From an uncultured delta proteobacterium (GTDB lineage: Bacteria; Desulfobacterota; Desulfovibrionia; Desulfovibrionales; Desulfovibrionaceae): a DNA stretch of 64,000 bases. The translations under genes were made by a program, and so were the position numbers. Location: contig CAIMRY010000023.1 of the NCBI GenBank assembly GCA_903843965.1, positions 1 to 64,000 of the forward strand. Reading direction: 5' to 3'. Shown here piece by piece: positions 48,877 to 57,871 of this stretch. Each line of letters begins with the position of its first letter. Positions within the stretch are counted from its first letter, which is position 1. Below the pieces are notes generated by a model that worked only from the letters and a program-made list of their open reading frames with translations, was not told where the DNA came from and did not search any database.

Positions 48877-50628
48877 CTACTCCGCCGGCACGAGCTGGCG
48901 GCTCACCTGATTCGTGGCGGTGACCGTCGCGGCATCGCAGATCACATCGCAGAACATGCAGCAGTTGGACGGCACGCCCATGAGGTTCTCGCAGTGGAAG
49001 TTCGCCTTGTAGCTGGACCAGAGGAACTCCAGGCTGATGCTCCGCGCATCGGGCGAGATCCTGCCGGTCACCGGGTGCACCTGCCCCGGAATGGAGCAGC
49101 CGTGCTCCCCGTTGTACGCGCCGCCCTGCACCGAGCCCTGCAGGGCGCCGTTGTTCAGGGTGAGCGTGTAGGTGAGGTTGCCCGAGCCGATGGTCATCTT
49201 GTCGCCGTTCATGGCCACGGCATAGCTGCCGCCGGAGGCGTCGACCCAGCGGCCCTGCATGCCGCGTATCCGTTCCGCCTCCTCCTTGGCGATGTTGATC
49301 TCGAAGATCTTGTCCTGGGCCGCCTGGACCCTGGGGTCGCCGGGGGCGGCGGCCATGAACAGCCGGAGGTTCTGCGTGGCCTGCTCGAACTTGTTCTGCC
49401 CCGCCTGGAGGATGCCGAGGTTGTAGTAGCCCTCCAGCCACCAGGGGGCCAGGCGCAGGGCCTCGACGATCTCCCGCTCCACCAGGCCGATGTCCTGGCC
49501 CTTCTTGAGCAGGTAGGAGCTGCGCACGAGGTGCTCCCGCGCCTTCTCAGGGATGGCGGGCGCTTGAGGCAATCCTGCGGCATAGTTCACGATCTTTGTG
49601 CGGATGTTCTGCTCGGCCTCGCCGCCCAGGTCCTGGGCCTTCACCAGGGCGGAGGCGTACAGGGCGAGGGCCTTGGCGGACTGGCCCGCCTCGGCCAGGG
49701 AGTCGCCGGTGGCCAGCTCCTGCTCCAGCAGCTGCTGCAGCCGCTGTTCGATGAGCGCGGCGACGGCGGACTGGTTGGCCGCACTCTCGGGCGCGGCAGC
49801 GGCAGGCGCAGCGGCAGCCATGCGGGCCATGCGGGCCATGCGGCCCTGGTTGCCGACTGCGCCGCCGCCCGCCGCGCCGCCGCCGGAACGGGCCAGCATC
49901 AAGGAGGTGGCGTCATTCCTGTTCCGCAGCCCGAGATCAACGCCGCGCTCAATGAAGAAGCCCGCCAACGCGACGTTGGAGTTTCTGGCGGCGAGGTGCA
50001 GCCCGGACTCGCCGTTGGCGGTCCTCGCCAGCGGGTCGGCCCCCTGGTCGGCCAGCAGCCTGGCCGTGTCCACGTCGGCGGCCAGGAGCAGCGCGGTTTC
50101 GCCAGCCCTGTTGGCGGTCTTTGCGGAAGCCCCGCTTTTCAGCAACAACTCGACGAGCGCCCGGTTGCCCTTCCTGGCGCAGACCATGAGGGCGGTGTTG
50201 CCTGCGGCGTCAGTGCTGTCCAGCTTCGCGCCGGACTGGGCCAGCAGCCGCACCACGCCGTCGCGGCCATACATCGTGGCCAACATGAGCGGCGAAAGGC
50301 CTGTGCCCGTGGCCAGGTTGATGTCGGCCCTGCCCGCCAGGAGCTTTTTCACGATGTTTTCATGCCCGGCGCAGGCCGCAGCCTGCAGGGGGGTCAACAG
50401 GCTCTGGCCGGGGCAGCTGGCCTGGGCTTCCCTCACGGGGGCCGGGGTGTTCACGACCTGGGCATCGGAGGCCAGCAGGCTGTCCAGGGTGGCCGTGTCG
50501 CCCGTGAGCGCAGCCGTCGTCATCTGCTCCTGCGGCGTGGCGCAGGCGGCCAGAAGAAGCAGGAGGAGCAGGAGCATCAACATGCAGGCTTTCACGGCCA
50601 GCGAAGCAGCAACTGAGCACTTTCTCAT
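48877..50628 (-). CDS. Ankyrin-repeat lipoprotein with TPR-like region and C-terminal beta domain
   Basis: A 583-aa protein with a very hydrophobic signal peptide ending in lipobox LAAC (Cys29). Residues about 35-250 contain six to seven ankyrin repeats (TPLQAAACAGHENIVKKLLA, SPLMLATMYGRDGVVRLLAQ, NTALMVCARKGNRALVELLL). A Gly/Ala/Met linker follows, then a helical tetratrico-like region (about 285-440) and a C-terminal domain (about 445-583) beginning MQGRWVDASGGSYAV that looks like a small beta fold and has five cysteines near its end. AGGAG precedes ATG 50628. It is probably anchored in the outer or inner membrane facing the periplasm and acts as a protein-binding scaffold. It heads a two-gene operon. 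Confidence 0.85.
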   Translation of the reverse strand: MRKCSVAASLAVKACMLMLLLLLLLLAACATPQEQMTTAALTGDTATLDSLLASDAQVVNTPAPVREAQASCPGQSLLTPLQAAACAGHENIVKKLLAGRADINLATGTGLSPLMLATMYGRDGVVRLLAQSGAKLDSTDAAGNTALMVCARKGNRALVELLLKSGASAKTANRAGETALLLAADVDTARLLADQGADPLARTANGESGLHLAARNSNVALAGFFIERGVDLGLRNRNDATSLMLARSGGGAAGGGAVGNQGRMARMARMAAAAPAAAAPESAANQSAVAALIEQRLQQLLEQELATGDSLAEAGQSAKALALYASALVKAQDLGGEAEQNIRTKIVNYAAGLPQAPAIPEKAREHLVRSSYLLKKGQDIGLVEREIVEALRLAPWWLEGYYNLGILQAGQNKFEQATQNLRLFMAAAPGDPRVQAAQDKIFEINIAKEEAERIRGMQGRWVDASGGSYAVAMNGDKMTIGSGNLTYTLTLNNGALQGSVQGGAYNGEHGCSIPGQVHPVTGRISPDARSISLEFLWSSYKANFHCENLMGVPSNCCMFCDVICDAATVTATNQVSRQLVPAE

Positions 50629-50862
50629 CGGGGACTCCTTTCAGCCATTCGTGACGACCCTGGCCGTTTCGGCCATGAAGCCCGTGCGTTGCCTGTTGCG
50701 AAGGTCCGCTCCGGCGCATCGCCTTCTTCCCTGGACTCGTATCCTGACGATATTGCAAACACTCATCTTTAGGCAAGGGGTTAGACCCACTTACCAGACA
50801 GCGCCCTGGCCGCTCATCCGGGCAGGCCCCGGCGCAGCAGGCCCGAGGTCGGCAGGGCCGAC

Positions 50863-52539
50863 TCAGCCCCAGGCTTCGGTCAGGGATGTGAACGCGCCCC
50901 GTCCGCCCAGCATGGCCCCGGCAAAACCGCCGCCGGGATTGCCCCAGGCGCTGGCCAGGTACAGCCCCGGCACGCCGGTCTCGTTGGGCAGGCGGGTCAT
51001 GAAGGAGTTGCCCACGGTCTGGTTGTAGCCGTAAATCGCGCCGCCGGGGTTCAGGGTGAAGCGCGCGTTGGTGAGCGGGGTGGCGGCCTCGCGCATGACG
51101 ATCATCTTCGAGAGGCCGGGGATGGCCCGCTCCTCGGCCAGGCGGATGAGCAGATTGGCCAGGCGCTGCTTCTCCTCGGCGTAGGCCTGCTTGCGCCCGG
51201 CGCGGTAGTCGGCCTCAAAGGGCTTCCAGTGGTCGTGGCCGCACAAGGCCGTGATGCTCACCGTGGAGCAGCCCGGCGGGGAAAAGCCGGGCACGAGCTT
51301 GTCGTAGGCCATGAGCGCGAAACTGGCGCCCGCGAAGTCGTTGGCCATGGCCCGGGCGTAGTCCGCCTCCATGTCCAGGCCGCCGTAGTGGAAGGCGTCC
51401 GCGTAGGGAAGGCTGGCCGTGATGTCGCGGTCCAGCCCCAGCCAGACCAGAAAGCTGCCCATGCTCGGCTCCAGGGCGTCCAGCCGTGCGCGCTCCTCGT
51501 CCTTCATCGCCTTTGCGGGCAGCAGGCCGCGCACCAGCCCCGGCGCGCTGGCGTTGCAGACCACGGCACGGGCCCTGTGCTCCCGCCCTCCTGCCACGCG
51601 CACGCCCACGGCCCGGCCGTTCTCCACCAGCACGGCCTCCACCAGGGTGTTCAGCCTCACTTCACTCCCGGCCTGGCCCTTGACCCCGCCCTTGGCCTGG
51701 CGCACGGCGTCGGCCAGGGCGTTGGACAGGGTCTGGGAGGTGCCCTTGAGGTACATGCCGCCATACTCCAGGTACTGCGCCGTGGGGAAAAGATAGTAGA
51801 AGGCCGAGAGCCGCGACGGCGGCAGCCCATAGTAGCCCCAGGTCTGGGTGAGCGCGGCCCGGAGCCTGGGGTCGCGCACGTGGCTGTCCACCAGCTGGCC
51901 CAGGGTCTTGTCCCGGATGCTCCACAGCGTGGGGTAGAGCAGCGGGAACGCGGCCTTCTTGGCCAGGGGCAGGCCGTTTTGCACCTCGGCGGTTTCCGCG
52001 GCCATGCCGCGCCACAGGGTGAAATACTTGGCCAGGCCAGGGGCCTCCTGCGGGCAGAGCTCGGTGAGCTGCCGCTCAAATCCGGCCAGCCCGGCGCGGC
52101 TGGGAATGGTCAGCGTGAAATCAGGGAAGTGCGAGACCCAGGCGTGCGGGTGCGGGGCGAATTCCAGCCTGTCCCACACGCCCAGGTCCACGAGCATCCG
52201 ACGCATGGAGGGTTCGCTGAAGGCCGAGGCGTGCAGCGAGACCTCGCAGGAGAACTCACGCGCGCCGGGCTGCCGGGTGCCGGTTTGTCGGGTGAAGGAC
52301 TGCCGGGCGAAGGACGTGGCGTAGCCGCCGGGCGCGCTGTGCTGCTCCAGGACCAGGGTGCGCAGGCCGCTCCGGGCCAGGTAGGCCCCGCAGGTCAGGC
52401 CGCCCAGCCCGCCGCCGATGACGATGACGTCGTGCTCGCCCTCCCCGGCCCTGGACCGCAGGGGGCGCGAGCAGCTCCAGCCGCCCAGGCCCGAGGCGGC
52501 GACAAGGAACAGGAACCGCAGGAAGTTTCGCCGGTCCAT
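50863..52539 (-). CDS. Tat-exported phytoene desaturase-like FAD oxidoreductase
   Basis: A 558-aa flavoprotein of the phytoene dehydrogenase/retinol saturase group. It starts at ATG 52539 with a twin-arginine signal (MDRRNFLRFLFLVAASGLGG), so it is likely exported folded with FAD; a cysteine at residue 23 (GGWSC) might even be lipidated. The dinucleotide motif VIVIGGGLGGLTCGAYLARSG lies at about 38-58, and the C-terminal family signature GLYLASAWGNPGGGFAGAMLGG is intact. A 15-nt repeat inserts TRQTGTRQPGAR-type residues near 95-105. Its substrate (carotenoid, retinoid or other polyene) is unknown. It is divergent from the TPR-CHAT gene across a 284-bp gap. Confidence 0.9.
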   Translation of the reverse strand: MDRRNFLRFLFLVAASGLGGWSCSRPLRSRAGEGEHDVIVIGGGLGGLTCGAYLARSGLRTLVLEQHSAPGGYATSFARQSFTRQTGTRQPGAREFSCEVSLHASAFSEPSMRRMLVDLGVWDRLEFAPHPHAWVSHFPDFTLTIPSRAGLAGFERQLTELCPQEAPGLAKYFTLWRGMAAETAEVQNGLPLAKKAAFPLLYPTLWSIRDKTLGQLVDSHVRDPRLRAALTQTWGYYGLPPSRLSAFYYLFPTAQYLEYGGMYLKGTSQTLSNALADAVRQAKGGVKGQAGSEVRLNTLVEAVLVENGRAVGVRVAGGREHRARAVVCNASAPGLVRGLLPAKAMKDEERARLDALEPSMGSFLVWLGLDRDITASLPYADAFHYGGLDMEADYARAMANDFAGASFALMAYDKLVPGFSPPGCSTVSITALCGHDHWKPFEADYRAGRKQAYAEEKQRLANLLIRLAEERAIPGLSKMIVMREAATPLTNARFTLNPGGAIYGYNQTVGNSFMTRLPNETGVPGLYLASAWGNPGGGFAGAMLGGRGAFTSLTEAWG

Positions 52540-52823
52540 GGCACCCCCTTTGTATGCAAGGCCCGCATACACCGGAATCCGTAAAAACACCACCACGCCT
52601 GCGCAGCGCCCAGCCCGGCAATGGGCGGAGACCGGGATCGCGGCGGACGTCGGTCTCTGCGCGCAGGGCTGTGCGCAGACGGACAGGCGCGCCGCATGCG
52701 GACAGAAGCGCAGGGGGCGTTTTGCCATGGAAATCCAGGAAGGCGCTTGCTTTATCCTTGTCAATGGTGGAGTATGCAGCAAAAGTCTTCTGTTGCTGTC
52801 GCCGGGGCCTTGGGAGGTGAACG

Positions 52824-55535
52824 ATGTTCGTTGTCTCATCGATTCCAAAGCGTTGCACTGTGGCCTGCGCTCTGGCCTGCCTGACGCTGTCCCTCTCCGG
52901 CTGCATCCTGGCCTACATCCCGCAGCCCCTGCCGATCTTCCCCTATGCCCCGGACGCCCAAGCCATTGCGGACCGCAAGGAACTCTCCGTGGTCGACCAG
53001 ACCCTGACGGCGGATTCCAACAGCACGGGCAGCACGGGCAGCACCCGCTCGGTGTTCATCGCCCTGCGCGGCGCCCGCGTTGTGGGCAAGGAGAAGAGGC
53101 TGGCCGAGCAGGACGTGCTCCGGGAGATGCCTGCGCCGGACTTCAAGCCCTCGATCATCAGCTACGTGCCGCCGCCCATGTTCCATACGCCCAAGGAAGG
53201 CGACCGCCACTATTTCAACTTCACCATCAGCAAGGACTTTGCCGAAGGCATCACCGCGTTCTTCGCCGGGGAGAGCGAGAAGTCCGTCGCGGCCTTCGAG
53301 CGCGTGCTGGCCGACCCGAAGGTCAAGAGCGCGGCGGGCTGGCAGGCCTCCATGCACCTGGTGTACCTGCACCTGATGATGGGCCGCCCGGACCTGGCCG
53401 AGACCGAGGTGCAGCGCACGGAGTTCTGGGAAAAGAAGATGACCGACGGCAACAACGTCTATTCCCGCGCCGTGCGCGCCGAGGTGCGGTACTGGGCCGG
53501 CGACTTCGAGGGGGCCATAGCCGACGCCAAGGACGTGCTGGCCTCCATCGGCGACTGGACCATCCCGACCATCTACCCCTCCCCCCCACGCGACCAGGTG
53601 GACGTGATCCGTTTCGGCACGGCCAAGGTCCGCGCCATGACGGTGCTCGGCATGCTGTACACGGCCAAGGGCATGTACAAGGAGGCCCTGCCCTGGCTGG
53701 AGCAGTCGGCCAAGGAGATGACCCACGTCGTGTTCCTGCACTGGGTGCCGCTCTACGCCCTGTACATCACGGCCAACAACTGGGAGGTGTTCTACGGCGA
53801 AGGCTGGAGCCTGACGAGCCTGGCCACCGCCCTGCTCGCCCAGGACCCGGACTCCAAGCGTGCGGCAACGATGTTCACCGATGCGCAGAAGTTCTTCGAC
53901 GCCATCGGCTACGTGGCGGGCAAGGTGCTCATCGAAAGCTTCAAGGCCCAGGTGCTGCTGGCCACCGGGCAGCACCAGCGGGCGGAGCAGCAGGCCGCCG
54001 TGGCCCTGGAGCACGCCCAGAAGAGCAGGCTGCTGGACTTCATCTGGCGGCTGGAGGCCGTGCGCGGCGAGGCCCTGCTCAAGCTGGACCGCTGGGACGA
54101 AGCCGAGCATTCGCTGCGCGCCGCCCAGACCGTGGTGGACCAGCTCTCCGGCACCATTGTCAGCGACATGGCCAAGGTCCGCTTTGGCGTGGGCAAGGAG
54201 ATCATCACCAGGAACCTGGTGCAGATCGACATCCGCAAGCGCGACTGGCCGACCCTGTTCCAGGACCTGGAGCGCGGCCGGGCCCGGGCCTTTGTCTCCA
54301 TGCTGGCCAACCGCACCGTGGGCGCGGGGGCCAACGTCGAGCAGACCGCGCGCATCCACGTGCTGGACAAGGAGATCCTCGTCGAGCGCCAGCGCAAGTA
54401 CGGGTTCATGCAGAACGGGACCATGGAGTCCGACCGGGAAGAGGACCTGCTGGCCCAGCGCCAAAAGCTGGTTGAGGAGCTGCACGCCACGAACCCGGAC
54501 CTGGCCGAGGCGTACGCCGTGTCCACCGTGGAACTGGCCAGGGTCCAGGCCTCGCTCGCCGCCGGGGACCTGATGGTCTACGCCCTGCCGGCCCAGAGGG
54601 AGGAGCCGCTGTCGCTCTTGCTGGTGACGGCTCGGGACGTGCAGCTGCGCATCCTGCCGGTGACGGGCCGCCAGTTCGGCCAGCACCTGAAGGACTTCGT
54701 GGCCACCCTGTGGACCGCGCAGCCCAAGAGCCAGTACGCGGCGCTGTCGCAGCTGCGCCAGGACCTGGCGCTGACCTCCTGGGGCAAGCCCGCCAATGTC
54801 CTGGTGGTGCCCAGCGGCGATCTGCACTTCGTGCCCTGGGGCGCGCTGGACGTGTCCTTCACCGTGGGCGTGCTGCCCACAGGCGGCTGGATCGTGCGCT
54901 CGCCGCACAGGTCCAAGGGCGCGGTGCAGGCCTGCATCGTGGGCGACCCGGAGTTCGGCGGCGTGCTGCCGCAACTGCCCGACGCGCGCGACGAGGCCGT
55001 TTCGCTGGCGAAGCTGTACGGCACATCGGCCATCATCGGGCCGGACGCCACAGAGACGGCCCTGCGCCAGCGGGTCGGGACCGGGGTCGACGTGCTGCAC
55101 CTGGCCACCCACGCCCTGTATGATCCGCTGTACCCCTTGCAGTCCTCGCTCATCTTGAGCGACGGCCAAAAGGCCGTGCCCCTGTCTGCGGAAAAGCTGT
55201 ACAAGAATCCGCTCTCGTCCCGGCTGGTGGTGCTTTCCGCCTGCGAGACGGGCATGGGCCAGGTCATCTCCGGCGACGACCTGCTGGGCCTGACGCGCAG
55301 CTTCTATCTCGGCGGCGCCAACGTCATCTTAAGCAGCCTGTGGCCGGTGAGCGACGAGGCCACGCGCATCTTCATGGAGCAGTTCCACAAGAGCGCCCGC
55401 AGCGGCGACTACGGCCTGGCCTGGCTGGCCGCGCGCGACGCGGTGCGTGCCAGGGGCGCAACCCCGGCGGAATACGGGGCCTTTGTTCTGGGCGGCATGC
55501 CCAGCGAACGGCAAACCCTCAGACCGGGCAGATGA
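52824..55535 (+). CDS. TPR-CHAT protease lipoprotein (first copy)
   Basis: A 903-aa protein with an N-terminal lipoprotein signal (lipobox LSGC, Cys27), TPR-like helical repeats over about 150-480 (GKVLIESFKAQVLLATGQHQ, RAEQQAAVALEHAQKSRLLD), a coiled region and a CHAT domain at about 590-895. CHAT is a caspase-related peptidase; the catalytic dyad is intact: His763 in LHLATHALYD and Cys807 in VVLSACETGMGQV. The signature segment GGANVILSSLWPVSDEAT follows. GGGAGGTG lies 4 nt before ATG 52824. Most described TPR-CHAT proteases are cytosolic defence or death effectors, whereas this one is predicted to be lipid-anchored outside the cytoplasm. It opens a plus-strand series with caspase, OmpA and second CHAT genes. 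Confidence 0.93.
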   Translation: MFVVSSIPKRCTVACALACLTLSLSGCILAYIPQPLPIFPYAPDAQAIADRKELSVVDQTLTADSNSTGSTGSTRSVFIALRGARVVGKEKRLAEQDVLREMPAPDFKPSIISYVPPPMFHTPKEGDRHYFNFTISKDFAEGITAFFAGESEKSVAAFERVLADPKVKSAAGWQASMHLVYLHLMMGRPDLAETEVQRTEFWEKKMTDGNNVYSRAVRAEVRYWAGDFEGAIADAKDVLASIGDWTIPTIYPSPPRDQVDVIRFGTAKVRAMTVLGMLYTAKGMYKEALPWLEQSAKEMTHVVFLHWVPLYALYITANNWEVFYGEGWSLTSLATALLAQDPDSKRAATMFTDAQKFFDAIGYVAGKVLIESFKAQVLLATGQHQRAEQQAAVALEHAQKSRLLDFIWRLEAVRGEALLKLDRWDEAEHSLRAAQTVVDQLSGTIVSDMAKVRFGVGKEIITRNLVQIDIRKRDWPTLFQDLERGRARAFVSMLANRTVGAGANVEQTARIHVLDKEILVERQRKYGFMQNGTMESDREEDLLAQRQKLVEELHATNPDLAEAYAVSTVELARVQASLAAGDLMVYALPAQREEPLSLLLVTARDVQLRILPVTGRQFGQHLKDFVATLWTAQPKSQYAALSQLRQDLALTSWGKPANVLVVPSGDLHFVPWGALDVSFTVGVLPTGGWIVRSPHRSKGAVQACIVGDPEFGGVLPQLPDARDEAVSLAKLYGTSAIIGPDATETALRQRVGTGVDVLHLATHALYDPLYPLQSSLILSDGQKAVPLSAEKLYKNPLSSRLVVLSACETGMGQVISGDDLLGLTRSFYLGGANVILSSLWPVSDEATRIFMEQFHKSARSGDYGLAWLAARDAVRARGATPAEYGAFVLGGMPSERQTLRPGR

Positions 55536-55669
55536 AAGGACAGAACGCGGGCTGTGAACGGCGCCGCGTGCGCCGCGAAGGAAATGCGCCCGCGCGTGAA
55601 ACGCTGGTGGGCCGACAGGGCCGTTGTCTTGTGAACCATATGTTTGACCGCGCCGCAGGAGGTGTATCC

Positions 55670-57073
55670 ATGCCACGGAAGTTGCTGCTCATACTGGCCT
55701 GTCTGCTTGTCTGCTTCTGTGTCCTGGCTGCCCGGCCCGCGCAGGCCGAACGCCGGTCCGCCCTTGTGATCGGCAACGGCGCGTACGCATCGGCGCCGCT
55801 GCGAAACCCGGTCAACGACGCCAGGGCCATGGCCGCAACGCTGCGGAGCCTGGGCTTCGAGGTCATCCACCTGGAAAACGCCAGTCAGGCCATGATGGAG
55901 GACGCCCTGAACGCCCTGGGCAGGCTGCTCGCCAAGGGCGGCGTGGGCCTGTTCTACTACGCCGGGCACGGGGTGCAGGCGCAGGGCCGCAACTACCTCA
56001 TCCCGGTGCAGGCCAGGCTTCTGAGCGAGAGCGACCTGCCCCAGCAGGCCGTGGACGCCTCCGCAGTGCTGGAGCGCATGGAGCAGGCCAACAACGACCT
56101 GAACATCATCATCCTGGACGCCTGCCGCAACAATCCCTTTGCCATGAAGCTGCGCTCCGGCAAGGGCGGGGCGGGCGGCCTGGCCGCCATGCAGGCCCCC
56201 AAGGGGTCGCTCATCGCCTTCGCCACCTCGCCGGGGTCCGTGGCCTCGGACGGGTCCGGAGAAAACGGCGTGTACACCAAGCACCTGCTCGAAAACCTGC
56301 GCACCCCGGGCCTGCAGGTGGAGCAGATGTTCAAGCTCGTCCGCAGCGGGGTCATTGCGGAGACGAACAGCCAGCAGCGGCCCTGGGAGACAACCTCAAT
56401 CCAGGGCGATTTCGTCTTTGCCGATGCCGGGGGAGCCGCCCCGGTCGCCGAGGAGCCGCACGCCGCAGCAGCACCGGCAACGACGCCTGCGACAACATCG
56501 GCGGCGACGCCCGCGCCTGCCGACGTTGCGGCGCAGCCGACGCCGAAGTCGCGCTCCAACCCCATCCAGGTGGAGTTCGCCATGTTCCGGGAAAACGGCA
56601 AGAAGCCGCCCACGCCCGTCAGCACAGGAGGCAGCATGCGCTCCGGCGACGCGTACTTCTTCCACGTCAGGCCCAGCCAGGACTGCTTTCTGTACCTGTT
56701 CCAGGTGGACGCCACGGGCAAGGCCTTTCGCCTGTTCCCCAACGACGCGTACCATACCCAGGCCAACCCGGTGCTGGGCAAGGCGAACCTGACCCTGCCC
56801 AACCAGACCGAGGTGTTCTACCTGGACCAGACCGTGGGCAAGGAGGAGTTCTATTTTCTCGCCTCCGAGGAGCCGGTTGCGCAGTTGGAGAACCTCGACG
56901 CCAGCACCGTGGACGGCATCATGCGCTCCGGGATGACCCTGCGCGGCCCGGCGGGCGTCAAGGCCGCCATGGGCGCCGTCGCGGCCAGCGGCGCCGGGGA
57001 GCAGGCCCTGAAGGTGCAGGAATTCTCGTTTGTGAACAGCTTCGTGCACGCCATCGCCATCAAGCACAAGTAG
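55670..57073 (+). CDS. Exported caspase-domain protein with DUF4384-like C-terminal domain
   Basis: A 467-aa exported caspase homologue. The start at ATG 55670 has AGGAGG 6 nt upstream. Signal peptide residues 1-26 (cleavage after AQA). The caspase p20 fold spans about 27-250 with RRSALVIGNGAYASAPLRNP at its start, catalytic His100 in YYAGHG and Cys152 in ILDACRNNPF. An Ala/Thr/Pro linker (about 260-300) leads to a C-terminal domain (about 305-420) with GDAYFFHVRPSQDCFLYLFQ and FRLFPNDAYH, as in DUF4384, a frequent partner of bacterial caspases. Near the end lies the motif TLRGPAGVK, repeated in the OmpA gene downstream. Stop-to-start distance to that gene is 12 nt. Confidence 0.93.
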   Translation: MPRKLLLILACLLVCFCVLAARPAQAERRSALVIGNGAYASAPLRNPVNDARAMAATLRSLGFEVIHLENASQAMMEDALNALGRLLAKGGVGLFYYAGHGVQAQGRNYLIPVQARLLSESDLPQQAVDASAVLERMEQANNDLNIIILDACRNNPFAMKLRSGKGGAGGLAAMQAPKGSLIAFATSPGSVASDGSGENGVYTKHLLENLRTPGLQVEQMFKLVRSGVIAETNSQQRPWETTSIQGDFVFADAGGAAPVAEEPHAAAAPATTPATTSAATPAPADVAAQPTPKSRSNPIQVEFAMFRENGKKPPTPVSTGGSMRSGDAYFFHVRPSQDCFLYLFQVDATGKAFRLFPNDAYHTQANPVLGKANLTLPNQTEVFYLDQTVGKEEFYFLASEEPVAQLENLDASTVDGIMRSGMTLRGPAGVKAAMGAVAASGAGEQALKVQEFSFVNSFVHAIAIKHK

Positions 57074-57085
57074 CAGGAGAGGAAC

Positions 57086-57766
57086 ATGCTGCACGCGACG
57101 AGATACCGCACGCTTTGCCTGGCCTGCGCGCCCTGCTTGCTGGCCGGGGTGCTGGCCGGGCTGCTGGCCGGGCTGCTGTGCACGGCTCTGGCCCTGGCCC
57201 AGGGCACAGCGGCGGGCCAAAGGGAGCACCAAAGGACGGACCAGGGGGCGAATCGGGAGGCGGGCCAGATGGTGCCCAAGGACGAGTTCATCCGCCAGTT
57301 GGGAGGCCAGGAGCCCACCGCGCCGCCTTCAGGATCGCGCACAATGCGGCTGCGCGGCCCGGCCGGGGTCAAGACCGTCGACGGACAGCCCGGCCAGCCC
57401 GAGCAGGCGCCCAGACCCAAGGAAGTCGCCATCCTGATCCACTTCCGCTACGGCTCCACCGAGCTGGCGGACGAGTTCTCGCGCAGCCAGCTGCGCGAGG
57501 CGGGCCAGGCCTTCTCGTCCCCGGAGCTCTTCGGGCTGGCGTTTGAGATCGGCGGGCACACCGACTCCCAGGGCTCGGAGGCGTACAACCTGGAGCTCTC
57601 GCGGCGGCGGGCCCAGGCCGTGAAGGACGCCCTGTGCCGGGGCTACAAGGTTGACTGCGGCGCGCTGGAGGTCAAGGGCTACGGCAAGTCCGAGCCCGTG
57701 GCCGGGAACGACGACGAGGCGGGCCGCAGCCAGAACCGCCGGGTGGTGTTCAAGAGGCTGCGCTAA
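57086..57766 (+). CDS. OmpA-domain peptidoglycan-binding protein
   Basis: A 226-aa exported protein. Signal peptide about 1-38 (long hydrophobic core, ALA-QG). A Gln/Arg/Gly-rich linker carries RLRGPAGVK (about 90-98), matching the motif in the caspase C-terminus. The OmpA/MotB domain covers about 110-226: VAILIHFRYGSTEL, GHTDSQGSEAYNLELSRRRA and the conserved GRSQNRRVVF end, with the Asp and Arg residues that hold diaminopimelate in peptidoglycan. There is no beta-barrel or lipobox, so it is probably soluble periplasmic and cell-wall bound. It lies 12 nt after the caspase gene and could tether or localise the caspase. Confidence 0.92.
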   Translation: MLHATRYRTLCLACAPCLLAGVLAGLLAGLLCTALALAQGTAAGQREHQRTDQGANREAGQMVPKDEFIRQLGGQEPTAPPSGSRTMRLRGPAGVKTVDGQPGQPEQAPRPKEVAILIHFRYGSTELADEFSRSQLREAGQAFSSPELFGLAFEIGGHTDSQGSEAYNLELSRRRAQAVKDALCRGYKVDCGALEVKGYGKSEPVAGNDDEAGRSQNRRVVFKRLR

Positions 57767-57871
57767 GGGCCAGGGCGCGGACCTCCGGCCGGACGACCTC
57801 CGGTCGCAGGAATGCTGGCCGACGCCGGAAAGCGCCTGTTTTCCGGGCGAAGCGTGCAAAGGAGGACTTCC

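Noticed and set aside
52540-52823. Clear promoter pair between the FAD enzyme and CHAT genes
   Set aside because: Only weak boxes with poor spacing were seen on both strands, so none is annotated.
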